Assembly (NCBI RefSeq): GCF_902364945.1
Contig: NZ_CABJFS010000001.1
Location: 62,001-126,000 of the forward strand
Source of the DNA: Collinsella aerofaciens
Lineage (GTDB): Bacteria > Actinomycetota > Coriobacteriia > Coriobacteriales > Coriobacteriaceae
Direction: 5' to 3'
DNA: 64,000 bases
Under the pieces are notes generated by a model that ran no database searches, had not been told where the DNA came from, and saw nothing but the letters and a program-made list of their open reading frames with translations. The number at the start of each line of letters is the position of its first letter. The first letter of the stretch is position 1. Shown here piece after piece: positions 11,168 to 20,349 of the stretch. Made by a program: the position numbers and the translations under genes.

Positions 11168-11216
11168 GCGTAATCCGCACCCTTGATTGGCAACTTCATC
11201 CGCGTAATCCGCACCC
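11168..11216. repeat. Two direct repeats GCGTAATCCGCACCC
   Basis: The 15-mer occurs at 11168-11182 and again at 11202-11216, a 34-bp period, in the non-coding stretch upstream of the beta-glucoside operon. The spacing suggests a protein-binding site or a remnant repeat. Confidence 0.7.
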
Positions 11217-11231
11217 CCGACTGATTCTGAG

Positions 11232-11294
11232 TTGCGGTGAAATAGTTCCTGCTGGAGCCAGCTGGGCCGTAAAACAGGAACTATTTCACCGCAA
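11232..11294. repeat. Perfect 20-bp inverted repeat
   Basis: TTGCGGTGAAATAGTTCCTG at 11232-11251 is exactly reverse-complemented at 11275-11294, with a 23-bp loop. It lies about 40 bp outside the addA 3' remnant, at the edge of the accessory patch. Confidence 0.9.
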
Positions 11295-11332
11295 GTTATG
11301 GGGAGACTGGGCGTGCGGACGGCCCTGGTGAG

Positions 11333-11464
11333 CTAGAGGTTGTAGGTGACCACCTGGGACTCGGCGGGGTTGGAGGGATCGGACTGCTCCACGCGGACGA
11401 ACTTGACCGTCACCGTCTTAAAGCCCGCCTTGTGCAGAACATCCGAATAGACGCGCGCCTGCAT
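11333..11464 (-). pseudogene. Duplicated 3' end of addA (fragment)
   Basis: About 130 bp here matches the last about 130 bp of addA at 13072-13202 with roughly 90% identity (13 differences by eye). In the addA frame it still reads QARVYSDVLHKAGF to VVTYNL and then a stop, but ends in TAG rather than TAA. There is no start codon or upstream addA sequence. The 3' end of the neighbouring MFS gene runs into it in a different frame. It looks like one boundary of an insertion that landed in, and replaced, the 3' end of addA. Confidence 0.9.
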
Positions 11465-12632
11465 TTAAAGAAACAACGGCGGTAATTGCTATCGCGATTG
11501 CGCCAATAACACCGAGCGCTATCTGAATGGGATATAACCCCAACACATATCCAAATATGGAGAAAAACATTGCAGAAAAGAGAGCCCTTACCAGAGACGC
11601 GACGGAAAGGATCGTCGCGCGGAGATCGTCCGCTATCGCGTCTTGGATTAAGTTTTCCGAAGTGATGTACACCACTTCTGGGAGAAAACAAAGCACCATG
11701 CTAAGGCCAAACAAACACAGCGGATTTGAAGCGAACCACGGAAGAATCATGAAAAGACCGGCCTCGATTAGCATCGAGCCGAGCATGGTATTTCTTTTCC
11801 CGAAACGCGATGAGAAGAAATCTGCTGCAATGTAGGCCGTCGCATTTACTGCATAGGATGCACCGAAAAAGATTCCTATTATGGAGACGGGAGCATCAAA
11901 TGCGTCGAATACCAACTGATTCAAGTTGTAATAACTCCCATAGAATCCATCGAGCATGCTTGTGCCGATTAGAAGAAGCAACACCGCAAAAGCGGATTCT
12001 CCAATGCTCCAGGTTTCGCGTCTGAAGATCTTGGCTACGTCAAACCTTTCCTCCCCAGAGTTTTTGGAATGGGCCGTTTCCATCCTCTCAATGGGATACA
12101 GAAGGAAAAGCTGCAGGAGATAGAAAACGGAAACGCATACGTAGAGGGCACTCCAAGATACTTGGGCAATGAATGATCCAAGTACGATTGCCACTCCCGT
12201 CGCGATTGATTGCGCGGCAAGCAGCCGAGCGTTGATGGTGAGGAAGCGCTCTCCTTGACCGGCATTTCGGGCAATTTCATATAAAAGTGCTTGTTCGGAT
12301 CCCGATTGAAGGGAGTAGGCGAGTGCCTCGACAAGGGAAAGCGCGACGAGAAAGGGGCCTGAGAGCAACAGCATGCCAGCCGTATGGAAGAAAAGAAGCA
12401 GAACGCCCACTTGAATCGAGAACTTCTTTCCAAAGAAATCGCCTACCAGCCCTGTTGGCAGCTCGAGGACGACCGTTGCAATGTTGTACAGGGCTTGATA
12501 AAGCGCGATTTCCGTGACAGACATTCCTTTATCCGCAAGGAAAAGTAGAAACACTCCCCGATTTAAAACAAATCCCGCGAGAACGAAAAAGGCGGAATAG
12601 ATGTGCAGTTGCGTAGCGGCATTCTTATTCAT
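11418..12632 (-). CDS. MFS transporter
   Basis: This 404-residue protein has about 12 hydrophobic segments and an MFS loop motif (LPTGLVGDFFGKKF, near residue 60). MFS carriers of this type export drugs or small molecules; the substrate is unknown. Base composition is visibly AT-richer than the flanking add genes, suggesting transfer. The last 14 or so residues (GARLFGCSAQGGL) are encoded by the duplicated addA fragment read out of frame, so the natural C-terminus has been replaced. The start is ATG at 12632 with a weak GGAAG about 8 nt upstream. Confidence 0.85.
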   Translation of the reverse strand: MNKNAATQLHIYSAFFVLAGFVLNRGVFLLFLADKGMSVTEIALYQALYNIATVVLELPTGLVGDFFGKKFSIQVGVLLLFFHTAGMLLLSGPFLVALSLVEALAYSLQSGSEQALLYEIARNAGQGERFLTINARLLAAQSIATGVAIVLGSFIAQVSWSALYVCVSVFYLLQLFLLYPIERMETAHSKNSGEERFDVAKIFRRETWSIGESAFAVLLLLIGTSMLDGFYGSYYNLNQLVFDAFDAPVSIIGIFFGASYAVNATAYIAADFFSSRFGKRNTMLGSMLIEAGLFMILPWFASNPLCLFGLSMVLCFLPEVVYITSENLIQDAIADDLRATILSVASLVRALFSAMFFSIFGYVLGLYPIQIALGVIGAIAIAITAVVSLNAGARLFGCSAQGGL

Positions 12633-12718
12633 TTGGCACTTCCAACAACATTTTTTGTCGGGCTGTTCGCTACTGACTCAAAACCCGAAGCGTTCACGGT
12701 TTCCGATGAAGAGTCACC

Positions 12719-12877
12719 TTACCTTTTGCGGTATGGGCGCTTCTCGTACTTATAGCCGTTGAGCTTGTTGCGGCTGGGACACTTGCCCGTGGCGTTCTCG
12801 ATATCCTGCATGATGGACCCCGCCAGAGCGTCAAAAAGCTCCTCCGGCGTCACCTCAAGCGTTTTGGTGAGCTGCAT
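12719..12877 (-). CDS. Short DUF3284-like protein, probably a truncated gene
   Basis: The frame from ATG 12877 encodes 52 residues (MQLTKTLEVTPEELFDALAG through KYEKRPYRKR) and ends with TAA. The N-terminus resembles DUF3284 proteins, which are typically around 150 residues and often sit beside beta-glucoside PTS genes; this copy stops after the first third. AAGGAG lies 7 nt before the ATG. It lies inside the patch between the two addA 3' ends, upstream of the MFS gene. It may be a decayed remnant rather than a working protein. Confidence 0.6.
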   Translation of the reverse strand: MQLTKTLEVTPEELFDALAGSIMQDIENATGKCPSRNKLNGYKYEKRPYRKR

Positions 12878-12997
12878 GATAGCTCCTTATTCGTTTGAAC
12901 CGTTCGGGCTATTGTACCGTCCCAGACTCTCCCATGCGTTGCGGTGCTATTTGGACGATTGAGGGCTTTATTCCGGGGCGGCCGTGTGGGTTTGCCC

Positions 12998-13031
12998 AAA
13001 GTAGCTAAAAGAGCCCCGTCCAAAAAGACTG
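12998..13031. repeat. Copy of the GGGACGGGGCT dispersed element
   Basis: AAAGTAGCTAAAAGAGCCCC followed by GTCCAAAAAGACTG is the reverse complement of the family seen at 2861-2978, 6886 and 29995. It abuts the addA terminator and supplies that terminator's T run. Confidence 0.75.
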
Positions 13032-13060
13032 CGGTGGAATCGATAGGGATTCCACCGCAG
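13029..13060 (-). terminator. addA transcription terminator
   Basis: CTGCGGTGGAATC pairs perfectly with GATTCCACCGCAG over a 6-nt loop, and the minus strand continues TCTTTTTGG. It lies 12 nt past the addA stop. Confidence 0.88.
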
Positions 13061-13071
13061 GTTGTTGAGGG

Positions 13072-16000
13072 TTAGAGGTTGTAGGTGACCACCTGGGGCT
13101 CGCAGGGGTTGGCGGGATCGGCCTGCTCCACGCGGACGAACTTGACGGTCACGGCCTCAAAGCCCGCCTTGTGCAGAACATCAGCGTAAACGCGCGCCTG
13201 CAGGGCGTGCTTCTCGAACAGCTGGTCGGGTGTCTCATCCGGCGTGCCACCCGTCTTGTAGTCGATGGCCAGTGCGCGTGACGGATCAGCCGGGTCGGTC
13301 GCCAGTGCATCGATGGCGCCCTCGGCATATGCACCGTAGCGGGCAATGTCCTTGTCCTCGCAGCCCAGCGAAAAGAACGGCACCTCGGCACGAACGCACG
13401 GCCACGCGAGCAGGTCGGCACGAACAGCCGACTTGAGCCAGCGGTCCAGGGCGACGTCGAAGCGTTCGCGCTGCTCCGGCGTCAGGCGCCACAGACGCGC
13501 TAGCGCATCGGCACGCTCAGCGGGCAGCTCATCGGCACCCATCTCGATCAGCCACTGGCAGGCGGCATGGAACGCCGAGCCCAGCGCCATGGGGTTGCCG
13601 GCAGGCTCAACGGCGGCCACGTCTGCATCCGTCATCTCCGAGCCATCCGACTCCGCATCATCGCCAGCCTCGTCCATGGGCACGCGCGTCTCGGCGGCAC
13701 GGTCCTCGGCCTCGGCATGCAGCGCCGCGGCGATTGACGAGTAGCTATACGAGTCACGCATCGGATACGGACAGATGCCCATGCGCACGCCCGCTGCCTG
13801 GGGATACACAAGCTCAAATGAATCGGCCTTGGGGTCGGCAGGACCGGGCACAGTTGAGCGCGAAGCATTATCAGCGACATCGACATCGCCGCGAACAAGC
13901 CTGCCCTCGGCATCCAGCGAAGCGTTAGCCTCAAACGCCTGCTCGCCAAACGTAAAGTCCGACAGCGAGATGAGCTCGTAGTCGCCCGGCTGGGAGTTGT
14001 CGAACACCAAACGGTCGCTATCGAGCTGCGGCATGTCCAGACTGTCGGTCGGCAGGATGCGGCGCAGCACGTCGTAGGTCAGATCCGTCTCGACATCGAA
14101 GGTCGGCGCCGTCACCTTGCCGCGGCTCACGCCGGCGTCCATCGCCAAAATGACCAACTCGCGCGCTCGCGTCATGGCGACGTAGAGCAAGCGGGCCCGC
14201 TCCTCGAGCGAGAGCCGCAGGTCATCGTTGCGCAGGCGAACGAATGCCTCGGCGGGAGAACCCGTCGCACAGACGTCCTCCATGAGCTCCGGCGGCAGCC
14301 ACAGCGACGTGCCCTTGCCCTTAAACGCATGCTCAAACTGCTTTTTGACGTCGTCGCCCTTCACAAAGGTTCCGTCGGCGAGCTTAACGCCGTCGAAGCG
14401 TGCCGGCAGCGCCACGACCTGCGCCCCGCCGTCGACGCGACCCATCTGTGCCGCACCGGACGATTTGCGCACGCCAAAACACTCGGCGACCGCCACGACC
14501 GGATATTCCAGACCCTTGGAGGCGTGCACCGTCATGATGCGTACCGCGCCGTCGCCCTCCTCGTTGAGGGCACCCGGGGCTTCCTTGCCCGCCAAAAAGC
14601 GGTCGAAGGCCAGCGCGATGGAACGCGGCGAGTTGCCGAACTCGGCCTCCGCCTCGGCCACGGCGTCGAGAGCCTTGAGCACGTTGGCGGCAATGGCCTT
14701 GCCCTCGGGACCGCGCTGCGCCAGGCGCACGAACCAGCCGGAGGCATTGACCGCGTCGCGCGCGACGGCGGCGAACGAATCGCGCCCCACGCGACGAAGT
14801 GCGTAGCGTAGCACCTCGCGGGCGCGCGTCACGAGTGGCAAGCCCTGCAAGCCCGGCACGTCGAAATCGCTCATGATGCCCGCGTCGATATTCCGGCGCG
14901 AGGTCTCACCCGTCTCGCTATCGAGCTTGGTCGCCAGCGCCAGGAACTCCTGAGCGCCGAGCGCAAACATCGGCGAGGCCAGCAGCGGCATAAGGCCCTG
15001 CGCCGTATCGGCCGGATTGGCAAGCGCGCACACCAGGGCGCGCACCGTCTGCACCTCGGCTGCTTGGGCAAAGACCGAGCCGCCCGCGATGACGCAGTCG
15101 AGCCCCTGGTCGCGGAAGGCCTGCGCATAGACATCGGCGTTGGTCATGCGACCCAGCAGCAGGACCATGCTGCCCTGGGGCTGTTCTTTATCGGCAAGCG
15201 CGCGGAAACGCTCGGCAATCGCACGAGCTTTCGCCTGCGTTCGCTCCTGCGTGCTGCCACCGGCAACGAAGACCGCCTGGCGGCGCGAAGCCTTTGCCTT
15301 GAGCTTGTCCTCGCGATCGTCACTCGGCTCAAGATCCAAGAACCCCTGCATCAAACCACCAGTATCGCCGTCAAAGACGCGCGCCACATAGCGCAGCACC
15401 TCATCGTGGCTGCGGAAGTTGCGCACGAGCTTGACGAGCTCGCCGGCGGGGGCATCGGAGACGGCAGCCGTCTCGGGCGCAGCAGAGGAGCCCACCTTGC
15501 GCTCCTGGCGACGGAATACCTCGACCTCGGCGCCACGGAAGCGGTAGATCGACTGCTGCGCATCGCCCACGGTGCACAGCGCGCGCTCCCCCGCGCCCGT
15601 CAGATAGCGAATCAGATCGACCTGCATCTGGTCGGTATCTTGGAACTCGTCAATCATGACCATCTTAAAGCGGCCCTCGTAGGCGGCTCGGATGGCGGGA
15701 TAATCGCGCAGCGCCTCGTATGCCATGCGCAACAGATCGTTATTGTCGAGTGCGGACTGGTCAGCCTTGAGCGCACGGTACTCCGTCTCTACGGCACGGG
15801 CAAGCCCCGTCAGCGCATCAAGTGCCGGGTCACCGCAAGCCAGCACAATATTGACGAACGTGTCGGCAGCCTCTGCCTTGAGAAGCTCGACATTCTCCTT
15901 TGGGAACATCTTACTCGCCCGAGGCATGCTGCATGACATCATGAGCCGCGCCACATCCGCCATGGTCTTGCCGCTCGCCTCGAACGCGTCGATGGCCTCG

Positions 16001-16689
16001 AGCGCCACCTGCGCTTTCTCGGTCGTGGCCTTGCTTGCGCCCAGCGCCGCACGATAGGCATCGGCAAGCGCCGAGGTGTCGGCCTGGCCACGCGCCACGC
16101 ACACATCGTCCATCCCGCCCGGCAGCTGGCTCGAGAGCTCCAGCAGGTCGCGCACCAGGCCTTTGATGGTGGTACCGGCGCCAAACTGCCCGCCCTCGCC
16201 CGCCATGGGATACCAAGCGTAGAGGGCCTTGAGCGAAGCGGCGAGCTCGGACGCGGCATCGGGCGCCGTCGCGCGCCCCAGCACATGCTCAACAGCCTGA
16301 TCCATAAGCTCATCGGTATCGGTAAGCACCGTGAACTCGGGGTCGATGCCCAGCTCCAGCGCATGCGCGCGCAGGATGCGCGAGCACATGCCGTGAATGG
16401 TCGAAATCCAAGCGTCGTCGACCGTCAGGGCCTCCTCGTCCATCCCCTCGTCGATAAGCGCACGGCGCACGCGGTCGCGAATCTCGGCCGCAGCGTCTTT
16501 GGTAAAGGTAATGGCGAGCACTTGGTCCAGATGCTCGACAAACGGACCGGATTCGGGCGAGAGCGCGTAGACGATGCGGCGCGTAAGGGTAAAGGTCTTG
16601 CCCGAACCGGCGCCCGCCGAGACAAACAGCGGGCGGTCGAGCGTTTTGACGACTTGCAGCTGTTGCGGCATCAAAGTCGAAAGATCCAT
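13072..16689 (-). CDS. addA: AddA-type helicase/nuclease subunit
   Basis: This 1205-residue UvrD/RecB-family protein is the helicase-nuclease subunit of the AddAB enzyme that resects double-strand breaks for RecA. Walker A is SAGAGSGKT at residues 24-32; Walker B is MIDEFQDTD near residue 346; UvrD motifs include TVGDAQQSIYRFRGA and TVHASKGLEYPVV. A RecB-like PD-(D/E)XK nuclease closes the protein (ALAIDYKTGG near residue 1143). The start lies 3 nt after the addB stop, so the two are translationally linked. The last about 130 bp are duplicated at 11333-11464. Confidence 0.95.
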   Translation of the reverse strand: MDLSTLMPQQLQVVKTLDRPLFVSAGAGSGKTFTLTRRIVYALSPESGPFVEHLDQVLAITFTKDAAAEIRDRVRRALIDEGMDEEALTVDDAWISTIHGMCSRILRAHALELGIDPEFTVLTDTDELMDQAVEHVLGRATAPDAASELAASLKALYAWYPMAGEGGQFGAGTTIKGLVRDLLELSSQLPGGMDDVCVARGQADTSALADAYRAALGASKATTEKAQVALEAIDAFEASGKTMADVARLMMSCSMPRASKMFPKENVELLKAEAADTFVNIVLACGDPALDALTGLARAVETEYRALKADQSALDNNDLLRMAYEALRDYPAIRAAYEGRFKMVMIDEFQDTDQMQVDLIRYLTGAGERALCTVGDAQQSIYRFRGAEVEVFRRQERKVGSSAAPETAAVSDAPAGELVKLVRNFRSHDEVLRYVARVFDGDTGGLMQGFLDLEPSDDREDKLKAKASRRQAVFVAGGSTQERTQAKARAIAERFRALADKEQPQGSMVLLLGRMTNADVYAQAFRDQGLDCVIAGGSVFAQAAEVQTVRALVCALANPADTAQGLMPLLASPMFALGAQEFLALATKLDSETGETSRRNIDAGIMSDFDVPGLQGLPLVTRAREVLRYALRRVGRDSFAAVARDAVNASGWFVRLAQRGPEGKAIAANVLKALDAVAEAEAEFGNSPRSIALAFDRFLAGKEAPGALNEEGDGAVRIMTVHASKGLEYPVVAVAECFGVRKSSGAAQMGRVDGGAQVVALPARFDGVKLADGTFVKGDDVKKQFEHAFKGKGTSLWLPPELMEDVCATGSPAEAFVRLRNDDLRLSLEERARLLYVAMTRARELVILAMDAGVSRGKVTAPTFDVETDLTYDVLRRILPTDSLDMPQLDSDRLVFDNSQPGDYELISLSDFTFGEQAFEANASLDAEGRLVRGDVDVADNASRSTVPGPADPKADSFELVYPQAAGVRMGICPYPMRDSYSYSSIAAALHAEAEDRAAETRVPMDEAGDDAESDGSEMTDADVAAVEPAGNPMALGSAFHAACQWLIEMGADELPAERADALARLWRLTPEQRERFDVALDRWLKSAVRADLLAWPCVRAEVPFFSLGCEDKDIARYGAYAEGAIDALATDPADPSRALAIDYKTGGTPDETPDQLFEKHALQARVYADVLHKAGFEAVTVKFVRVEQADPANPCEPQVVTYNL

Positions 16690-16692
16690 GGT

Positions 16693-19600
16693 CTACACGT
16701 CCCTCCTTACAAACGTTCCTTCGTGGTTATACGAGCAGCGCGCATGCGCGGCCTGCGCCGACGTCGGATCGACAGCGGCGACGTCGCCCGCCTCGAGTTC
16801 GCGCAAGCGCTCGGCGATGCCGGCCTCCACGCGGTCGAGCAGCGCATCGAAGTCCATGTTGCCGCCCTCGCCCGGAAAGCCCTTCTTAAGGCCCGGAATG
16901 CGGCCGTCACCGCGCTCTTCCTCGAGCAGCTCGGCGCTCGCGGCACCGCGCAACGCCGGCTTGCCGCCCTTGGTCGAAAAGTAGAGCGCCGCGCGGGTGT
17001 CCAAATCCAGCGCCCGGCGCATGGCCTGCGCGTAGATGAGTGTCTGGGTATGGGGCGGTAGCCAGCGCGGATCATCGATGGGGGCCTCACCCGACTCCTC
17101 GTCGCGAACCGTGGGGTCGGCGAGCTTAAACTCCTCGACACCCGAACGATGCTTGTAGTCGATTACCACGGCGCGATTCTCGGCATCCACATCCACGCGG
17201 TCGATGCGCCCGCCGAGCGGCCAGCCGGCATACTCAACTTTAAGATCGTTAAAGGCAAACTCCAGATAGCGCGGAGCAAAGGGGGCAAGCGCCTCGGACT
17301 CGTAGGCAAGCACGCCCTCCAGCTGCGGCAAAATCTCGGCCACCTGCCGCTCCTCCACCGGGGAGAGCGGCACAAGCGGGCCCTCCGTGCCTCGCTTGCC
17401 GGCGTGCTCGGCCAGGGTCTCGGTAAAGACCTCGTACAGCAGCTCCTGTGCACGCGGCAGATTCATGGGCGTCACGCGCTCCATGTCCTCTTGGGGCAGA
17501 CGGGCGTGCAGGTGCTCCAGCACGTCGTGGACAAAGTTGCCCTTCTCCATATTGCCAAAGTCGGCGTCGATGGACTGGGGCTTCACGCGGTACGAGACGA
17601 ACCAGCATAGCGGACAAGTCGAATAGGCCTCGATCTGCGAGGCAGACGTCAGGCGCGGTACCAGCGGTGCATCCTCGCCCTCGCCATCGCGACGGCGCAG
17701 GACCAGATATGGAACGGCCTCGGCGCTCAGATGCTGAGGGGCTTCACAGGTCACGCGCTCGCACTTGAGACCTTCGCCTGCTGCGGGATCGAAGTCCCTT
17801 ACGATATCGCCCTCGCCCACGCAATTCACCTTGTCGGCGCCTGCGGCCTTGTCGTCGTCAGTGGCCTTAGCGTCGTCAGCTGCCTTGTCGGCGTCTGCGG
17901 CCTTAGCAGCTTCAGCGGCCTCGGCATGCGCCCGCAACTCGGTCCACGCGGCAGCCGGATAGCACTCACGCGCCTGGCGATCGTGCGTCACGCGCGCAAG
18001 CGCAACCGGGCCGCGTGCCGCCTGCATCGCGTGGCCAAAGCGCACGCGCAGCAAGGCCGCGGGCTCAAGCGTCACGCCCTCGCGACCAAGGCTCGCCGTC
18101 AGCGTGGCCAGCGGACCCTCCTCATGTGAGAGCGGATAGCTGTCCAGATCGACATCGGCAAACAGCACGGCATCGTAGGTGCCGGGGCGCAGAGCCGCCG
18201 CATCGGCAAGCGAAGCAAAACGAACCTGAGCACGCGGCGCGCGGTCAACCTCGTAGGTCTCGTAATCGTAGGCGGTGCTACGCTTGTCCACCTTGGTGCG
18301 AACGCCATCGAGCACGGGCACGGTCGCGGCCTGCGACACGTCGAGCGCGCGGGCGCCATTCATAAGGATGTCGATGACATGGCGCAGCAGGGCCACCTCC
18401 GCCTGGCGACGGGCCTGACCGTCGAGACCGCCAAGTGCGCGATCGGGCAGTGCCTCGGCAACGGCAAGCATGGCCTTGAGCGCCGTCACGGGTTTGTCGC
18501 GCCACAGCGCCTGGAACACGTCCGAGATCACGCACGGCACGTTCTTAAACCAGTTCTCGTCGCTCGCCGCTTTACGCGCGCCCCTCACCTGGCCCTGCAC
18601 GCTCTGCAGCAGGCTCTTGACGCCCGCAGTGGTCTTGCTGCGCGACAGTCGCATATTCCTGTCGAACGTGCGCGCGCTGGCGGCGTCGGCACCCGAAAGC
18701 GGGCTGTAAATCCAGTCGGTAAGCTCCGGAGCGGGCCACCACTCAGTCTTAGAAGCTGCCCCTTCGTCGGCGGCCTTCATACGCTCGATCAGGTTGGCGA
18801 GCGCCGTGAACTGCCTGCCCGCAATGGATTGGGAAAACGCCGTGAACTCGGCCGTCTCGGCAGCAACGTGGCGCGCCGCCAAACGAGCGGCAAGCTCGCC
18901 GAACAGCTGGGGTGCCCGGGCAGAAACAACGAGCACGCGTACGGGGTCGGCGGGTGTTGCAGCAACTTTATCGTCCTTGGACTCCTTGTGCGCTTTCACC
19001 AACTTATCGATGACGTCCGCATAAGCATGGGCACGGGCATGGGGGCCGGCGACCTCAATAAAGGCAGGCTGAGCAGCGGACTTGGAGGCAGTCTGGGGCG
19101 CGGCGGCGCCCTCCCCCAGCGGCGCGATCTCAAACAGCACACCGCGGACATCAAATGCCGCGGCAAGATCCTCGCGCATCGCCGCTTGCTCGCGGGCAAG
19201 CAGCACGACAACCTCTCCCCCGTTGTTTGCCACGGCGGACAGCAGCTCGAGCAGGCTATACGTAAATGACGTGACGCCGCGCACGCAAACGGCGCGGGCG
19301 CACCCCGGCAGGTTGTCGGCCAAAGCGCCGGCCATAATGTCAGCCGCCTCGCAGGGCTCGACCATATCTCGACGGTCCAAACCGCGCGCATAGGCGCACA
19401 AAAGTTCAAACACGCGAGCCTCGGCGTCGCTTTTGGGCTTGGGCTTGCAAACGTTGTCGCAGCAACGCTCGGTGCCTGTCCCTGCCACACCCGGCAGCAC
19501 ATCGCGAGCCATACGCGCGAGCATACGCACCGTGCCCTGGCTGCGCGAAAGCGGCTGCAGGTCGGCGTCGTCGAGGCGGTCGATCATGTCCGAGAACAGC

Positions 19601-19863
19601 ATCTGGCGCTGAAGGTTATCCACAAAGCTGCGGCCATCGCCCATAAGCTCCCACAGCGAGCGGAGCCACGATGTGGGCGTCTTGTAGTCGATGCCCAGCG
19701 AAGCCCCGGCTTCTGCCGCATCATGGCGGCACAGGTCGAGCTCGGCAAATGTTGGCGCCAACAGAACAGCGCGCCCGTGGCGGGCAACCAGGTCGGCCAG
19801 CAGCGCCGCCTCGGCATCGCTCAAATCCGTGCCGGCATTAGTGGTATAGATTCGAACAGGCAT
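16693..19863 (-). CDS. addB: AddB-type PD-(D/E)XK nuclease subunit
   Basis: This 1056-residue protein precedes addA and is the expected partner. The N-terminus resembles an inactivated helicase fold. The C-terminal RecB-family nuclease has RAVVIDYKHRSGVEEF near residue 901. Cysteines in AYSTCPLCWFVSYRVKP and HARCSYNHEG flank the nuclease and are placed like the iron-sulphur cysteines of AddB. A low-complexity Ala/Asp/Lys-rich insert (about AKAADADKAADDAKATDDDK) near residue 655 is likely a flexible linker. No upstream operon partner was seen; the next gene is separated by a terminator. Confidence 0.9.
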   Translation of the reverse strand: MPVRIYTTNAGTDLSDAEAALLADLVARHGRAVLLAPTFAELDLCRHDAAEAGASLGIDYKTPTSWLRSLWELMGDGRSFVDNLQRQMLFSDMIDRLDDADLQPLSRSQGTVRMLARMARDVLPGVAGTGTERCCDNVCKPKPKSDAEARVFELLCAYARGLDRRDMVEPCEAADIMAGALADNLPGCARAVCVRGVTSFTYSLLELLSAVANNGGEVVVLLAREQAAMREDLAAAFDVRGVLFEIAPLGEGAAAPQTASKSAAQPAFIEVAGPHARAHAYADVIDKLVKAHKESKDDKVAATPADPVRVLVVSARAPQLFGELAARLAARHVAAETAEFTAFSQSIAGRQFTALANLIERMKAADEGAASKTEWWPAPELTDWIYSPLSGADAASARTFDRNMRLSRSKTTAGVKSLLQSVQGQVRGARKAASDENWFKNVPCVISDVFQALWRDKPVTALKAMLAVAEALPDRALGGLDGQARRQAEVALLRHVIDILMNGARALDVSQAATVPVLDGVRTKVDKRSTAYDYETYEVDRAPRAQVRFASLADAAALRPGTYDAVLFADVDLDSYPLSHEEGPLATLTASLGREGVTLEPAALLRVRFGHAMQAARGPVALARVTHDRQARECYPAAAWTELRAHAEAAEAAKAADADKAADDAKATDDDKAAGADKVNCVGEGDIVRDFDPAAGEGLKCERVTCEAPQHLSAEAVPYLVLRRRDGEGEDAPLVPRLTSASQIEAYSTCPLCWFVSYRVKPQSIDADFGNMEKGNFVHDVLEHLHARLPQEDMERVTPMNLPRAQELLYEVFTETLAEHAGKRGTEGPLVPLSPVEERQVAEILPQLEGVLAYESEALAPFAPRYLEFAFNDLKVEYAGWPLGGRIDRVDVDAENRAVVIDYKHRSGVEEFKLADPTVRDEESGEAPIDDPRWLPPHTQTLIYAQAMRRALDLDTRAALYFSTKGGKPALRGAASAELLEEERGDGRIPGLKKGFPGEGGNMDFDALLDRVEAGIAERLRELEAGDVAAVDPTSAQAAHARCSYNHEGTFVRRDV

Positions 19864-19953
19864 GGTCCTCCACTCAAACTGTTCGCAATATTCAACACAT
19901 CTATCCTACCCGCCCGCACGGACAACCTGCCCCCAATGCACCAGATCCCCTCG

Positions 19954-19976
19954 ATGATCCGTTTTCCTCCGTCCCC
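19954..19976 (-). repeat. 23-bp repeat also found at 33558-33580
   Basis: The reverse complement starts GGGGACGGAGGAAAACGGAT and is an exact match, including the next three bases, to 33558-33580. Both copies are intergenic. Confidence 0.9.
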
Positions 19977-19997
19977 AAGGGATCAATTTCGACACAT

Positions 19998-20024
19998 AAA
20001 AACCGCCCCCGAAGGGGCGGCTCC
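19998..20024 (-). terminator. Terminator after the YerC-like gene
   Basis: On the minus strand GGAGCCGCCCC-TTC-GGGGGCGG is followed by TTTTTATG, 26 nt beyond the stop of the YerC/TrpR-like gene. Confidence 0.88.
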
Positions 20025-20049
20025 GGCTGATTCGTTTGTTGCCGTTGGC

Positions 20050-20349
20050 CTACTCGCCATCCTCCAGCTTGATGAGGATCTTACGATAGCCACCGTACTC
20101 GCCGTTGAGTGCCTTTGAAACGCGGCTCACCGTAGTGGACGAAGCGCCGGTGCGGGCCTGAACCTCAACATAAGGCTCGCCCTCATCCAGATAACGCGCA
20201 ACCTGCAGACGTTGCGAAAGATCGCAGATCTCGCGCGGCGTGCAGATATCGGTCAAAAACGCCTGGATATCCTTCTCGTCATCCAAAAGACTAAATGCGT
20301 GGACCAGCTGCTTGACATCAGGCTTGTCAAACATGTTCTCGATATTCAT
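20050..20349 (-). CDS. YerC/YecD family TrpR-related regulator
   Basis: This 99-residue protein matches the YerC/YecD family of TrpR-like DNA-binding proteins. The helix-turn-helix is in the second half (ICDLSQRLQVARYL, then VEVQARTGASSTTVSRVSKAL). The length is typical for the family. Family members are predicted repressors with poorly known targets. It is transcribed alone, with its own terminator. Confidence 0.9.
   Translation of the reverse strand: MNIENMFDKPDVKQLVHAFSLLDDEKDIQAFLTDICTPREICDLSQRLQVARYLDEGEPYVEVQARTGASSTTVSRVSKALNGEYGGYRKILIKLEDGE

Noticed and set aside
11418..13072. Insertion sequence or transposon
   Set aside because: No transposase, terminal inverted repeat or short target-site duplication was found; only the addA 3' duplication bounds it.
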